Shown: in pieces, positions 1 through 7,057 of the stretch | Numbering within the stretch: position 1 is the first letter of the stretch | Layout of the letters: each line of letters begins with the position of its first letter | Assembly: GCA_027596195.1 (NCBI GenBank) | Contig: JADGJG010000987.1 | Coordinates: forward strand, 1-10,172 | DNA: 10,172 nucleotides | DNA from: Podochytrium sp. JEL0797 | Lineage: Eukaryota > Chytridiomycota > Chytridiomycetes > Chytridiales > Chytriomycetaceae | Direction of reading: 5' to 3' | Notes under the pieces: generated by a model | Database searches by the model: none | What the model was told of the DNA's origin: nothing | What the model saw: only the letters and a program-made list of their open reading frames with translations | Program-made: the position numbers and the translations under genes

Positions 1-297
1 TGTGCTGTCATTGCCATCTCCACCCTCATGTTCATGCTTCTCGATATCGTCAAGGTGTGGATGTTCCGCATCTGGTCCTTTGAGTTGACGGTCAAGTTGT
101 TCCCCACTGCGTCGCGCAAGGCTGAGTTGGAGACCCGGGTTGCCAAGAAGGTGGTCAAGACGCGTGTGTATGCCAACATTGAAAAGTTAAGAAAGGTGTA
201 TTACATGTCGATGGCGACGGTTGCGTGGCGGAAGGCTGGGGAGCAGAGCAAGAAGTGGGTCAAGGCGACCAATTTGACTGCCACGCTGGATATGTAG
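1..297 (+). CDS. P-type ATPase (probable plasma-membrane H+-ATPase), C-terminal fragment
   Basis: The reading frame is open from base 1 to a TAG at 295-297, giving the last 98 residues of a protein whose 5' part lies outside the window. The first ~25 residues are a hydrophobic helix ending in LLDIVKVWMFRIW. This resembles the last membrane helix (M10) of plant-type H+-ATPases, where an L-D-x-x-K-x-x-x-R pattern occurs. It is followed by about 70 mostly basic residues (RKAELETRVAKKVVKTR, then YANIEKLRKVYYMSMATVAW), in the position of the cytosolic regulatory tail of type IIIA pumps. Such pumps export protons across the plasma membrane and energise secondary transport. None of the catalytic motifs (DKTGT, TGES) is in view, so the call rests on the tail alone. 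Another polytopic membrane protein cannot be excluded. An AATAAA lies 22 nt after the stop. Confidence 0.5.
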   Translation, partial: CAVIAISTLMFMLLDIVKVWMFRIWSFELTVKLFPTASRKAELETRVAKKVVKTRVYANIEKLRKVYYMSMATVAWRKAGEQSKKWVKATNLTATLDM

Positions 298-319
298 ACT
301 TTGAATTAAGTTACTTTAG

Positions 320-325
320 AATAAA
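320..325 (+). terminator. Polyadenylation signal AATAAA of the ATPase gene
   Basis: A canonical AATAAA lies 22 nt downstream of the ATPase stop codon, on the coding strand. The closeness fits the short 3' ends seen elsewhere in the window. Confidence 0.5.
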
Positions 326-616
326 TCATCCTCTTGCATTTAATTTGATGGTAGTAACGTCGATGTCGTTTTTGGCAGTATCTTGAATCGACCCACTCTG
401 CGCGTGAAGCGCGTTTTTGGTTTTTGTCTTCAAAGTTTGAGGATCCACTTCAACAGTGTCCTTGCCAAACAAGCCTTCACGCGTGTGCAACTCATTTACC
501 CGGAAAACTGTGATTAGAAAGTAATCTGCGGGATCTCGTTTTGGAACTTGTGACGGGAGAATGCGGCGCTCGAGGTGTAAGTGAAGTTCTTTGTTAATTT
601 CTAACGGCTCTTCAAA
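326..616 (-). other. Open frame without start codon, possible orphan terminal exon
   Basis: Reading the minus strand from 616 to the TGA at 326-328 gives 96 uninterrupted codons with no methionine. Two in-frame TAA codons lie directly upstream (617-622). The peptide looks protein-like: DPADYFLITVFRVNELHTRE, then GLFGKDTVEVDPQTLKTKTK. Several AG dinucleotides near 600-612 could act as splice acceptors. The piece RVNELHTREG loosely recalls the R-L-R-E-L-H-T-L-K-G stretch in the C-terminal tail of plant H+-ATPases. That is suggestive because an ATPase tail ends 29 bp away on the other strand. Upstream exons would have to lie beyond or inside the NECAP-like gene, so a relic fragment, a local inversion or chance are all possible. 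I do not recognise the family with certainty. Confidence 0.25.
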
Positions 617-714
617 TTATTATCTGTAATCGTAGAGTTGAGAATCTCTTTGTATAGGAAATCTGTGGTCCCAAAAACTCCCAAGGGGGAAAATCAAAAA
701 AAATATCTCGCACG

Positions 715-1823
715 ATGGACCCGGAAGACGACCGCTACGAAAGCGTTCTCCTCGTGATCCGCGAATGCACCGCCTACCGGTACACCAAACACGCCTTCGT
801 GTGCACTCTCCCGACACTCACCATGATTTAGGATTCCGCCCCGCGCCTCCGCAAAGGGATACAAAGCATCCGACTGGGACGTCAACTCGTTCCTGTGGAA
901 GGGCAGACTGCGCATCATCTCTCGAGGCGACGACTGTTACATCAACCTCGAGGATTCCACGACTGGTGCGTAGACGACCTTGCTGGATGTTGTGTAAATT
1001 GAGAACAATCCCGCAGGCGAACTGTTTGCCATGTGTCCGTACCCACCCGACGGATCCACTGTGGAACCCGTGCTCGACTCGTCTCGGTACTTTGTGCTCA
1101 CGCTCGTGGACAAGGCGTCTGGTGCGTTCCCCCGCCTCCTTATCGAAACTCCAATCAAATCCCAATAACGCACTCCCTCAGGACGCAAGGCGTACATTGG
1201 AATGGGATTTGTGGAGCGATCGGATGCGTTCGATTTCAACGTGGCGTTGCAGGACCATGCAAAGTATGGTTCCAACTGCAAAAACATACTCCTCCCGCTG
1301 ACTCGCTTCGTTCTCACAGGCGCGTCAAGAATATCGGAAAGCCCGCGATCGCTGTGAAATCTTCGGTGCCTCCCATGGACTTCAGTCTCAAGGAGGACCA
1401 AAAGTTTTCCATCAACATTGGAGGGGTGAGTGATGCCGGGGGTTCATCTCGTCCTGAAATAACCCATTTCTCCTCCCCACGCGTGTATTGGGTTTATAGA
1501 TTGCCAAGAAGAAGGACCACGCCGCCTCCTCCTCCTCCGACTTTACCTTCCTCCCACCCCCCCCAGGAAGCTCGTCCTTCCTCCCTCCCCCTCACGCCAC
1601 AACACACACGCACGCCGATCAACACCAACAAAACGCACAAATCCTTCATCAGAATATGGATCCGTTTGCGGTTCTCGCACAATCGAACGCGACTTCGCTC
1701 GCTGCAAGCACGTTGGCCACGAGTGGCGATGATTGGGGAAATTTCGGCGATTTTCAAACGAGCAATCCTGCGGACGCGGCAAAGAAGGATGGGGAGGGGG
1801 GAGGGTGGGCCACGTTTGATTGA
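715..1823 (+). CDS. NECAP: NECAP-like adaptin-ear-binding coat-associated protein, 6 exons
   Basis: Exons are 715-779, 832-965, 1017-1121, 1182-1263, 1320-1425 and 1500-1823; the introns are 51-74 nt with GT..AG ends and phases that join cleanly into 271 aa. The N-terminal ~165 residues form the PHear domain of NECAP proteins: [19 protein letters not shown], a segment containing GYKASDWDV, the block [42 protein letters not shown], and the signature [20 protein letters not shown]. The length matches animal NECAP (about 263-277 aa). The tail is Ser/Pro/His/Gln-rich and carries a DPF motif (218-220), WGNFGDF (243-249) and a terminal WATFD (267-271). In the family such DPF and WxxF motifs bind AP-1/AP-2 appendage domains, so the protein probably works in clathrin-coated vesicle formation. 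The start is the first ATG after an A-rich leader and gives the family's usual N-terminus. It converges with the septin gene. Confidence 0.93.
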
Positions 1824-1825
1824 AA

Positions 1826-1831
1826 AATAAA
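1826..1831 (+). terminator. Polyadenylation signal AATAAA of the NECAP-like gene
   Basis: AATAAA begins 2 nt after the TGA (1821-1823). The septin stop on the opposite strand is only about 100 bp away, so the two transcripts probably overlap or nearly meet at their 3' ends. Confidence 0.55.
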
Positions 1832-1927
1832 CTCTTTTTTGAAAACAACACGAAAAAAAACGAACGAGCCCGTTGCCTTCCCCAATTCACACACATCCTT
1901 TCTTCATTAAAGCAGATTTTAGTTTTT

Positions 1928-3595
1928 TTACTTGAAGAGGCCCGCCTTTGCTTTCTGCGTGGGTGTGTTGGAGTTGGCCCTCGCGGGAGGAGCATTCCCA
2001 CCCAACAAGCGCTTCTTGCGTTCTTCCAAATCGAGTCTTTGCTGTTCAAGTTGCTGCTTCATTTCGCGGTGACGAGCGTACAGCTGTGGTGCGGAGAAAG
2101 TAAAAAGGAGTATTCAATTTCGTTTCTCCATGAGAAAACGTTCGTTGTATTTACCTCCTCCTCGGATTGCTTCAACTTCTTTTCCTTCTCGGAAACCTTT
2201 TGCTGAAACACCGACTTCATTTCTGTCTCCATCTTGGCCATCTTGTTCTCGTGCGCCCGTTTCTCCTCTTCAAACTTGGCAGGACTGGCGAAAAAAAAAC
2301 AGTGTCAACGCGCGCCTCCAACCAGAAAATCACAAACAAATAAAAACCCCCTTACTTGCTCTTCGCATTCGCCGCCGCAGCACCTTCACCCAACTTGACA
2401 CTCCGATGATTCTCATACAAAATCTCAATCGTGTGTTCCTTCAGCTCCTCCATGTGACTGCGAATCAGCATCTGTCGAAGCTTCACAAAGTCACAGTGTG
2501 TCTCATTGTCCACTTCAATCAGACCCCACGGGTACTTGCGGCCACGCACGTGGTTTCCGGAGCCGGGGGGGTTTTCGAACGTGAGCGTCGAGCCGACGAT
2601 GGCGAAGGGGATGCGGGACTGGAGGGAGGTTTTTTTTGGTGATGAGTGGGGATGAAAAGAAGGAAATGGAGGGGGTAGTTACCGTGATTTCCTTGATTTC
2701 TTGGATGGTCTCTGGGTCATCGTTCTCGTGGGCTCCGGGGTAGTAGATTTGGATGTTGTTGGCCTTGATATCTTGCAGAATCTGAGAGAGAACGCATCGC
2801 GTGTTAACGAGAGTACCGATATGAGAGAGTATCAAAGGGGGGAGAGAGACAACCGGCAAAAACACATACCCTCTCCTTGAAATCCGCAATCTCCGTCTCC
2901 GTCAAAACATCACTCTTGGCAATCACGGGAATCAAGTTGACTTTGGTGCCGAGTTCCTTCATAAACTGCACGTCCAATTGTCTCAACGAGTGTCCGGTGG
3001 GGGCGATAAAGTAGATGCAGGCGTGCACGCGGTTGTCGACCATGTTCTTGCGGTTCACGCGGGACTCTTGGTCAAGGTACTGCTCGTATCTACGATACAA
3101 AAACAAATAGGGTGGTTAATATCGCGGTGTATCATGACCGTCCTCGGCAGCAAAATGGAAGACACCCCGCCAAATGATTCCCGCTTCCAAATCACTTCAC
3201 AAATTTTCGCAAGACCCTCACCTCTCTTCAATCGACTTCAAAATCGGCTTATGCGCATCCTGGTTGTTGATAAAATCCCCAAATCCAGGCGTATCAATCA
3301 CTGTCAACTTCAACTTGACCCCATTCTCCTCAATATCGCTCGTGAAGCTCTGAATCTCGACCGTCTTGTTGCCCCCGTCCTGCCCCGAGGGCTGGTTGTT
3401 GAGCGACAAGCCGTCCCGGGTCGGGGCGATGGGGGCATTGAAGAGCGTGTTGATGAGCGTGGATTTGCCGAGGCCCGATTCGCCTACAATCATGACGGTG
3501 AAGTGGAACCCTTTCTTGATGGATTTGCGGTGCACTTGGTTCGGGAGGTTGTGGAACCCGACGATGCCGTTGAGCTTCTTTTTTGCGATGGGGAT
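1928..3595 (-). CDS. CDC3: Septin, Cdc3/SEPT7 group, 6 resolved exons (5' end unresolved)
   Basis: Exons on the minus strand are 3595-3222, 3089-2870, 2781-2683, 2618-2356, 2284-2155 and 2083-1928, stop TAA 1930-1928; all phases join, giving 413 aa after the unresolved N-terminus. Counting from the exon at 3595: polybasic KK-rich start, G1 P-loop GESGLGKS (38-45), G3 DTPGFG (101-106), G4 AKSD (182-185), the septin-specific [13 protein letters not shown] block (about 256-268), and a C-terminal coiled coil (about 320-390) with [18 protein letters not shown]. That coiled coil closely matches yeast Cdc3 as I know it, and [11 protein letters not shown] near the start fits the Cdc3/AspB/SEPT7 group. 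Septins form GTP-binding hetero-oligomeric filaments at the cell cortex and division site. The exon at 3595 starts after a CAACAG acceptor and has no in-frame ATG, so at least one more upstream exon is needed. Confidence 0.93.
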
Positions 3596-3660
3596 CTGTT
3601 GAACAGTGTGGGTAAATTGGTTTTGGCAGGTTTGGGCGTGTGCGTGATAGCGGTGCTTAC

Positions 3661-3785
3661 CCCTGGTTGGATGCGGATGAGGTGGGCGGTAAAGGAAAGG
3701 GTGTGGGTGAATGCGGAGATGCTGTTAGTATGGCGATCGTGGTGGTCGGAGGGGGGCGGGGCGGCGAGGGCAACGAACCGGCCAT
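3661..3785 (-). other. Candidate 5' exon of the septin gene (frame not reconciled)
   Basis: The only minus-strand ATG in 3786-4020 or just below is at 3785-3783. It opens a Pro/Ser/Thr-rich frame (MAGSLPSPPRPPPTTTIAIL...) that runs to a strong donor, GTAAGC, at 3660-3655. A 65-nt intron (3660-3596) would join it to the septin exon at 3595. The frame from this ATG leaves two bases at the donor, however, whereas the septin exon needs phase 0. An additional short intron (donor at about 3774, acceptor AACAG near 3730) would restore the frame, but its donor is poor and a TACTAAC-like branch site sits directly on the acceptor. Treat the donor as likely and the start as open. Confidence 0.35.
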
Positions 3786-3958
3786 ATTGGAGGTTGAAGA
3801 TTTTCGAAATTGAATTTTTTTGTTTTTGTTGTTGCACAGACACAAAAACGCGTCGAAGGTGCGATTCAAGGTATTTGCTATTGCCTCGTGCCTCAGCAGT
3901 GAGTGGTTCCTCGTTGTGCCGTGAGCAATCGAAAATAAATGGCAATCGATGAAAACAG

Positions 3959-4126
3959 AATTTGATCTGGCAACGCGAGGCAACGCGTGCACTTCTTGAG
4001 TTCCACCGCAATCTCTCCGGCACCATCATTCCCAGCAACTCGCGCCAATCCCCCACATCCGTTGAAGATATACTTGCGCTGCAACTGAGCACGCGCGGCC
4101 AACATCCCCCATTTCCTCGACGTTGA
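3959..4126 (+). other. Possible terminal exon of an unrecognised plus-strand gene
   Basis: After AAAACAG (a possible acceptor ending at 3958) a frame of 55 codons runs to TGA at 4124-4126, and that stop overlaps an AATAAA (4126-4131). The peptide is protein-like (REATRALLEFHRNLSGTIIP, then SVEDILALQLSTRG), and its middle codons end mostly in C, as in the confirmed exons here. A possible preceding 31-nt exon (3840-3870, after a T-rich tract ending in CACAG and before GTATTT) would join in frame as HKNASKVRFK-NLIWQREATR across an 88-nt intron. No start codon can be assigned: no plus-strand ATG in the right frame was found between 3786 and 3950. I do not recognise the product. Confidence 0.3.
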
Positions 4127-4131
4127 ATAAA
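4126..4131 (+). terminator. AATAAA overlapping the stop of the orphan plus-strand exon
   Basis: The TGA at 4124-4126 shares its final A with AATAAA. The arrangement is like that of the NECAP-like gene, where stop and signal are 2 nt apart. Confidence 0.35.
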
Positions 4132-4453
4132 AAGGGGTTGTAACTCCGCGGCCAGGTGGTCATTTCCAATTCCGCTGAGACCAAATGAGAGGCCTTACCA
4201 CGAACACAGTAGTTATTTTTGAAAACACCGACATAAAGAGACTGCGAGTGCACTCTTTCGAGTTTTCAACCGGGTTTTAAATTCAGCCGTCAGCCACTGA
4301 GCATCGATTCCATCCTCCCCTCTTCCTCAGCAACTACAACCTTGCCCAACCTTCCCACTCACAAATGGGAGTGATCCCAACGTGCAGCTCGCATGTAAAG
4401 AAATCTGCGGTTGGATCAAAAGTCAAGTGTGGGTTGGGTGAAGTTTTTTCTCC

Positions 4454-4459
4454 TTTATT
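4454..4459 (-). terminator. Polyadenylation signal AATAAA of the myristoylated-protein gene
   Basis: On the minus strand AATAAA starts 3 nt after the TGA (4465-4463). It supports the predicted 3' end of this otherwise unrecognised gene. Confidence 0.5.
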
Positions 4460-4462
4460 TCA

Positions 4463-5461
4463 TCAATCAAAAAATCCAAATGGATGAGCTGAATCCGACT
4501 GCGTGGGGATCGTAGTAGTGGTTCGCTTTTTAGCCGAACCAACTTCCCGTGTGTATCCCGGTGCAGCCGTAGCCGTACTTTTCTCAATCACCGCTATATC
4601 CAATTCATCAAAAGACCCTACCGAATCCAACCGCGTGATACCCCCCTTGTTGCCGCTATCGACGGGTTTGGACGGCGACGCGTCCGCTTTAATCACAATC
4701 ACGTCCGCTTTTTTGCGTTTGGTCAACAAGTCCTTGACCCCCGTGATGATTCCTCCTCCACCACCTGCACCGTCGAGTTCCGCGTCACCCCCAAACGCGC
4801 CCATGATGCGGGGTGGGGGACCTTCTTCGCCGTCTTGTGGATCCCGTCGACTTTTGGAACCGCGAACGCGGGGATCGTCTTCCAGAACGGCAATTGAGAC
4901 GCGATTTTCAGCGACCGTTGTTGTTGCTGGCGGTGTCGCGGGTTTTATTTCATTTTCGAGGGATGTTGGTATTACTGTAGACTCGTGTTTGGGTTTCGAG
5001 GGCGCGTCTGATACTAAATTTGTCGTTGCACGGACAGATTTGGATTCTCGTTCGGAATCTTGTTGATCTTTGGATTGGCGCGGTTGAGAAGCAGGTTCAA
5101 TATCTTTTTTCACAGTCGCGGTAGAGGTGACAGGAGGTGGTGGTTGTGGCGGATCCAAGTCGGGCTGATCGACAACGCCGGGAGGAAAAGCGTTTGTTTG
5201 CGGGTCTATGGAATACCGTGCGGATAGGTTGTGTGTGGAGGTTGTGTTTTCGATGGGTGCGGAGGTTGATTGGATAACGACTTTTTGAACGGCAGCGGGT
5301 TTTTTGATGGGAAGTTTTTTGGTGGGTTTTGGGACGGTGGCGGACGCGTCTTTGGTTGTTTGATCATCTGAGAGTTGGTTTTGGTGGAGAGTTGTTGATG
5401 TTGGTGGAGAGTCTTGGGTTGAAGTGAGGGACTGGACGGAGCGCGAGTTTCTGTTGCCCAT
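4463..5461 (-). CDS. Hypothetical disordered protein with N-myristoylation signal (332 aa)
   Basis: This is a single uninterrupted exon from ATG (5461-5459) to TGA (4465-4463). The N-terminus MGNRNSRS fits the N-myristoyltransferase consensus (Gly2, Asn3, Ser6, basic residues after), so membrane attachment is likely. Most of the chain is low-complexity Ser/Thr/Pro/Lys-rich and probably disordered, with a basic KKLPIKKPA segment near residues 48-56. The C-terminal third is more ordered: GPPPRIMGAFGGDAELDG, a Gly5 run, GVKDLLTKRKKADVIVIKAD, then RLDSVGSFDELDIAVIEKS. I recognise no domain or family, so no function is offered. Its start codon faces that of the uS9m gene 50 bp away. A polyadenylation signal 3 nt after the stop supports a real gene. 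Confidence 0.72.
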   Translation of the reverse strand: MGNRNSRSVQSLTSTQDSPPTSTTLHQNQLSDDQTTKDASATVPKPTKKLPIKKPAAVQKVVIQSTSAPIENTTSTHNLSARYSIDPQTNAFPPGVVDQPDLDPPQPPPPVTSTATVKKDIEPASQPRQSKDQQDSERESKSVRATTNLVSDAPSKPKHESTVIPTSLENEIKPATPPATTTVAENRVSIAVLEDDPRVRGSKSRRDPQDGEEGPPPRIMGAFGGDAELDGAGGGGGIITGVKDLLTKRKKADVIVIKADASPSKPVDSGNKGGITRLDSVGSFDELDIAVIEKSTATAAPGYTREVGSAKKRTTTTIPTQSDSAHPFGFFD

Positions 5462-5511
5462 GTCTCGAAATTCGCGTTTTTTTCACGGCTCCAAAAAACA
5501 AAGAAAAAGCG
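5462..5511. promoter_or_regulatory. 50-bp divergent intergenic region, putative shared promoter
   Basis: Only 50 bases separate the start codons of the minus-strand myristoylated protein and the plus-strand uS9m gene. The segment contains CTCGAAATTCG, a T7 run and an A-rich stretch next to the uS9m ATG. No TATA box or telobox-like site is visible. Both transcripts must have extremely short leaders, or start inside each other's coding region. Confidence 0.5.
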
Positions 5512-6749
5512 ATGCAGCGAAGCACGACCCGGCTGGCGACTGCCCCGCGCCTTGCCTTTGCCCCGAGACGAGCCGTATGTGCTATAGGCACTACTCCTAC
5601 GCTCGCCAGCAGCACAGCCCTTCGCCCCCTAGTCTCCACTCCAACGATTCGCACCTTCTCGGTGCCCGCCAGCACTGCCGCGCCAACGCCCGTCGCCGAC
5701 GCCGCCTTCTTCACAGGCAACCCAGCCTACTTCTCCCTGCTGCTTCGCCTCAACGCCCTCGTGCGATCAAACCACCTGCCCATGCAAGACCCCGCCGTCT
5801 ACGCCGACCGCGAAGACCTTCCCAAGTGGATGACACGCATGGAGATGGCCTCGCTGAAGCAGTTCAGACTAACTGACTCCATGTACAAGGACCTCGTCCA
5901 CAAGCTGAATGTGCTGTTCACTGTGCCTGGTGAGTGACCCTTCGTTTTTCACTGTTTTCTGCCTTACTCACTCCCCACACCCAGAGAAACCCGAATCCCT
6001 GCGCCTCCTCCTACAGGAATACGTGCGCCCCGGTCTCGACCTCGTCGCTCCCGCGAAACCCGTCCTCACAATCGACGAATTTGGCCGCGCCTTTGCCCGC
6101 GGATCCCGCAAAACCGCTACCGCCCAGACCTGGCTCGTGAAGGGAACCGGCGAAGTCTACGTGAATGGAATCCACATTGCAGATTACTTTCGCGAGGTGG
6201 AGGACCGCGAGCTTGTTGTGAGACCGTTTGAGATTGGAAAGGCGTTGGGGAGGTACAATGTGTGGGCTGTGGTGGAGGGTGGGGGGCAGTCGGGGCAGGC
6301 GGCGGCGGTTGCGGTTGCGGTTGCGAGGGCGTTGGCGATTCATGAGCCGAGTTTGAAGAAGACGTTCTCTGAGAGTAAGTTTTTTTTTGTTTTGGTTGCG
6401 AATTTCTTGTTGGTTGAGTTGGCTGGGTCCCTCCCTTGGCGAGGTATCAAATGCGCGTGGGTCGATTCGAAACGTGGCTCTCTCAATCCCGCTCGGAATC
6501 ATCCGTCTCCAAACTTGCTCATTGCCAACCCGCAAAGGGTCACGAATTCGAAATGGGAACTTTGACAAAGCGATTGGGAGCACGAGATCTCCCCCATTCT
6601 TGCCTTCCTGCATACACATCTGAACAATTCGTTAACTCTGTGCTCTTCTTTCCTCAGTGGGTCTCACAAAGATTGACCGCCGCCAAGTGGAGCGCAAAAA
6701 GACTGGCCAGCCAAAGGCCCGCAAGAAGAACACGTGGTTGAAGCGTTAA
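5512..6749 (+). CDS. MRPS9: Mitochondrial small-subunit ribosomal protein uS9m, 3 exons
   Basis: Exons 5512-5929, 5985-6374 and 6658-6749 join with matching phases to 299 aa. The N-terminus (MQRSTTRLATAPRLAFAPRR...) is Arg/Ala/Ser/Thr-rich and almost free of acidic residues, a typical mitochondrial presequence. A fungal-type N-terminal extension follows (NPAYFSLLLRLNALVRSN...). The conserved uS9 core comprises GTGEVYVNGIHIADYF, REVEDRELVVRPFEIG, NVWAVVEGGGQSGQAAAVAV and ARALA. The C-terminus RRQVERKKTGQPKARKKNTW followed by LKR matches the basic tail that in this family reaches the decoding centre near the P-site tRNA. Intron 1 is 55 nt. Intron 2 is 283 nt, by far the longest here, and is confirmed by the restored FSEMGLTKIDRRQ junction. 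The start is the ATG giving the presequence; none lies further upstream in frame within the short gap. Confidence 0.95.
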
Positions 6750-7057
6750 GGAGGAAGTTTTTGGTTTCGAAATCGAAGGGTTCGAAGATGCGGGAAATGA
6801 TGAAGGAATCGCAATTTAAAATCATTCAAAAGTAACTCGTTTTTATTCCGCATCACAAAAGGTGCTTATTACGCAACTTTCAATTCGGTTCACCAAAATT
6901 TGATCAAACGCGGGTCCTTTGACGCGCTCCAACAACCCATCGTCCACCAGAAACTCCAATTACACAAAATTAAAAATGCATGAAATCACTTCAAAAACGC
7001 GAACACCTTCCAAAATTTCTAAAAAAAAGCATTTTTCATTCATTTTGCCTCAACTCA
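6750..7057. other. Intergenic gap between the uS9m and TMEM68-like genes
   Basis: These 308 bp are AT-rich and hold the uS9m 3' end, which has no AATAAA within the first ~80 nt, and the leader of the TMEM68-like gene. They also hold a short exon-like patch on the minus strand (6843-6953) whose stop overlaps an AATAAA. No RNA gene or repeat was seen. Confidence 0.55.
6843..6953 (-). other. Possible orphan terminal exon on the minus strand
   Basis: After GGAG on the minus strand (a possible acceptor) 36 codons run to TAA at 6845-6843. The stop lies inside an AATAAA on the same strand (6847-6842). The peptide, FLVDDGLLERVKGPAFDQIL followed by VNRIESCVISTFCDAE, looks helical and protein-like. 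An in-frame TAA lies 2 codons upstream of the proposed acceptor, so an upstream exon is required. Any such exon would lie antisense to the TMEM68-like gene. The patch is short enough to arise by chance; it is recorded because of the stop/AATAAA overlap. Confidence 0.2.

Larger units (their letters stand above)
298..714. other. Intergenic gap between the ATPase and NECAP-like genes
   Basis: This 417-bp stretch holds the ATPase polyadenylation signal and, close to 714, the A-rich leader of the NECAP-like gene. It also holds an unexplained 96-codon open frame on the minus strand (326-616), described separately. No tRNA-like fold, repeat or mobile-element end is apparent. Confidence 0.6.
3786..4462. 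other. Intergenic gap between the septin and the myristoylated-protein gene
   Basis: This 677-bp stretch contains the presumed septin promoter, a plus-strand exon-like patch ending in TGAATAAA (3959-4131), and at its right end the minus-strand polyadenylation signal of the next gene. A minus-strand segment near 4236-4200 starts with ATGTCGGTG and runs into GTAAGG. It could be a distant septin leader exon, but nothing supports that beyond the donor. No tRNA or repeat family was seen. Confidence 0.55.

Noticed and set aside
937..1401. Minus-strand open frame of 154 codons across the NECAP-like gene
   Set aside because: It is antisense to six exons whose joined product is a clear NECAP. It crosses introns and has no recognisable domain.
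2978..3952. Plus-strand open frame of 324 codons antisense to the septin
   Set aside because: The other strand encodes the septin GTPase domain with all G motifs; the plus frame is a shadow of that coding sequence.
4026..4253. Minus-strand 75-codon frame starting MHSQSLYV
   Set aside because: It has no recognisable domain and overlaps the better-supported plus-strand exon with its AATAAA. The codon pattern is not convincing.
4503..5066. Plus-strand open frame antisense to the myristoylated-protein gene
   Set aside because: The minus strand has the longer frame, a good acylation-type start and a polyadenylation signal right after the stop.
6453..6480. tRNA T-arm-like GATTCGAAAC in the long uS9m intron
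   Set aside because: The base before the loop is A where tRNAs need G53, the flanking stem does not pair, and no D-arm or acceptor stem was found.
6375..6657. Box C/D snoRNA in the long uS9m intron
   Set aside because: A CTGA (D-box-like) occurs near 6620, but no TGATGA C box was found upstream on the coding strand.
6980..7057. Upstream in-frame ATG of the TMEM68-like gene
   Set aside because: The 26 extra codons are A/T-rich and unlike the body of the gene. They would put a Lys/His-rich stretch before the membrane helix, so 7058 fits better.
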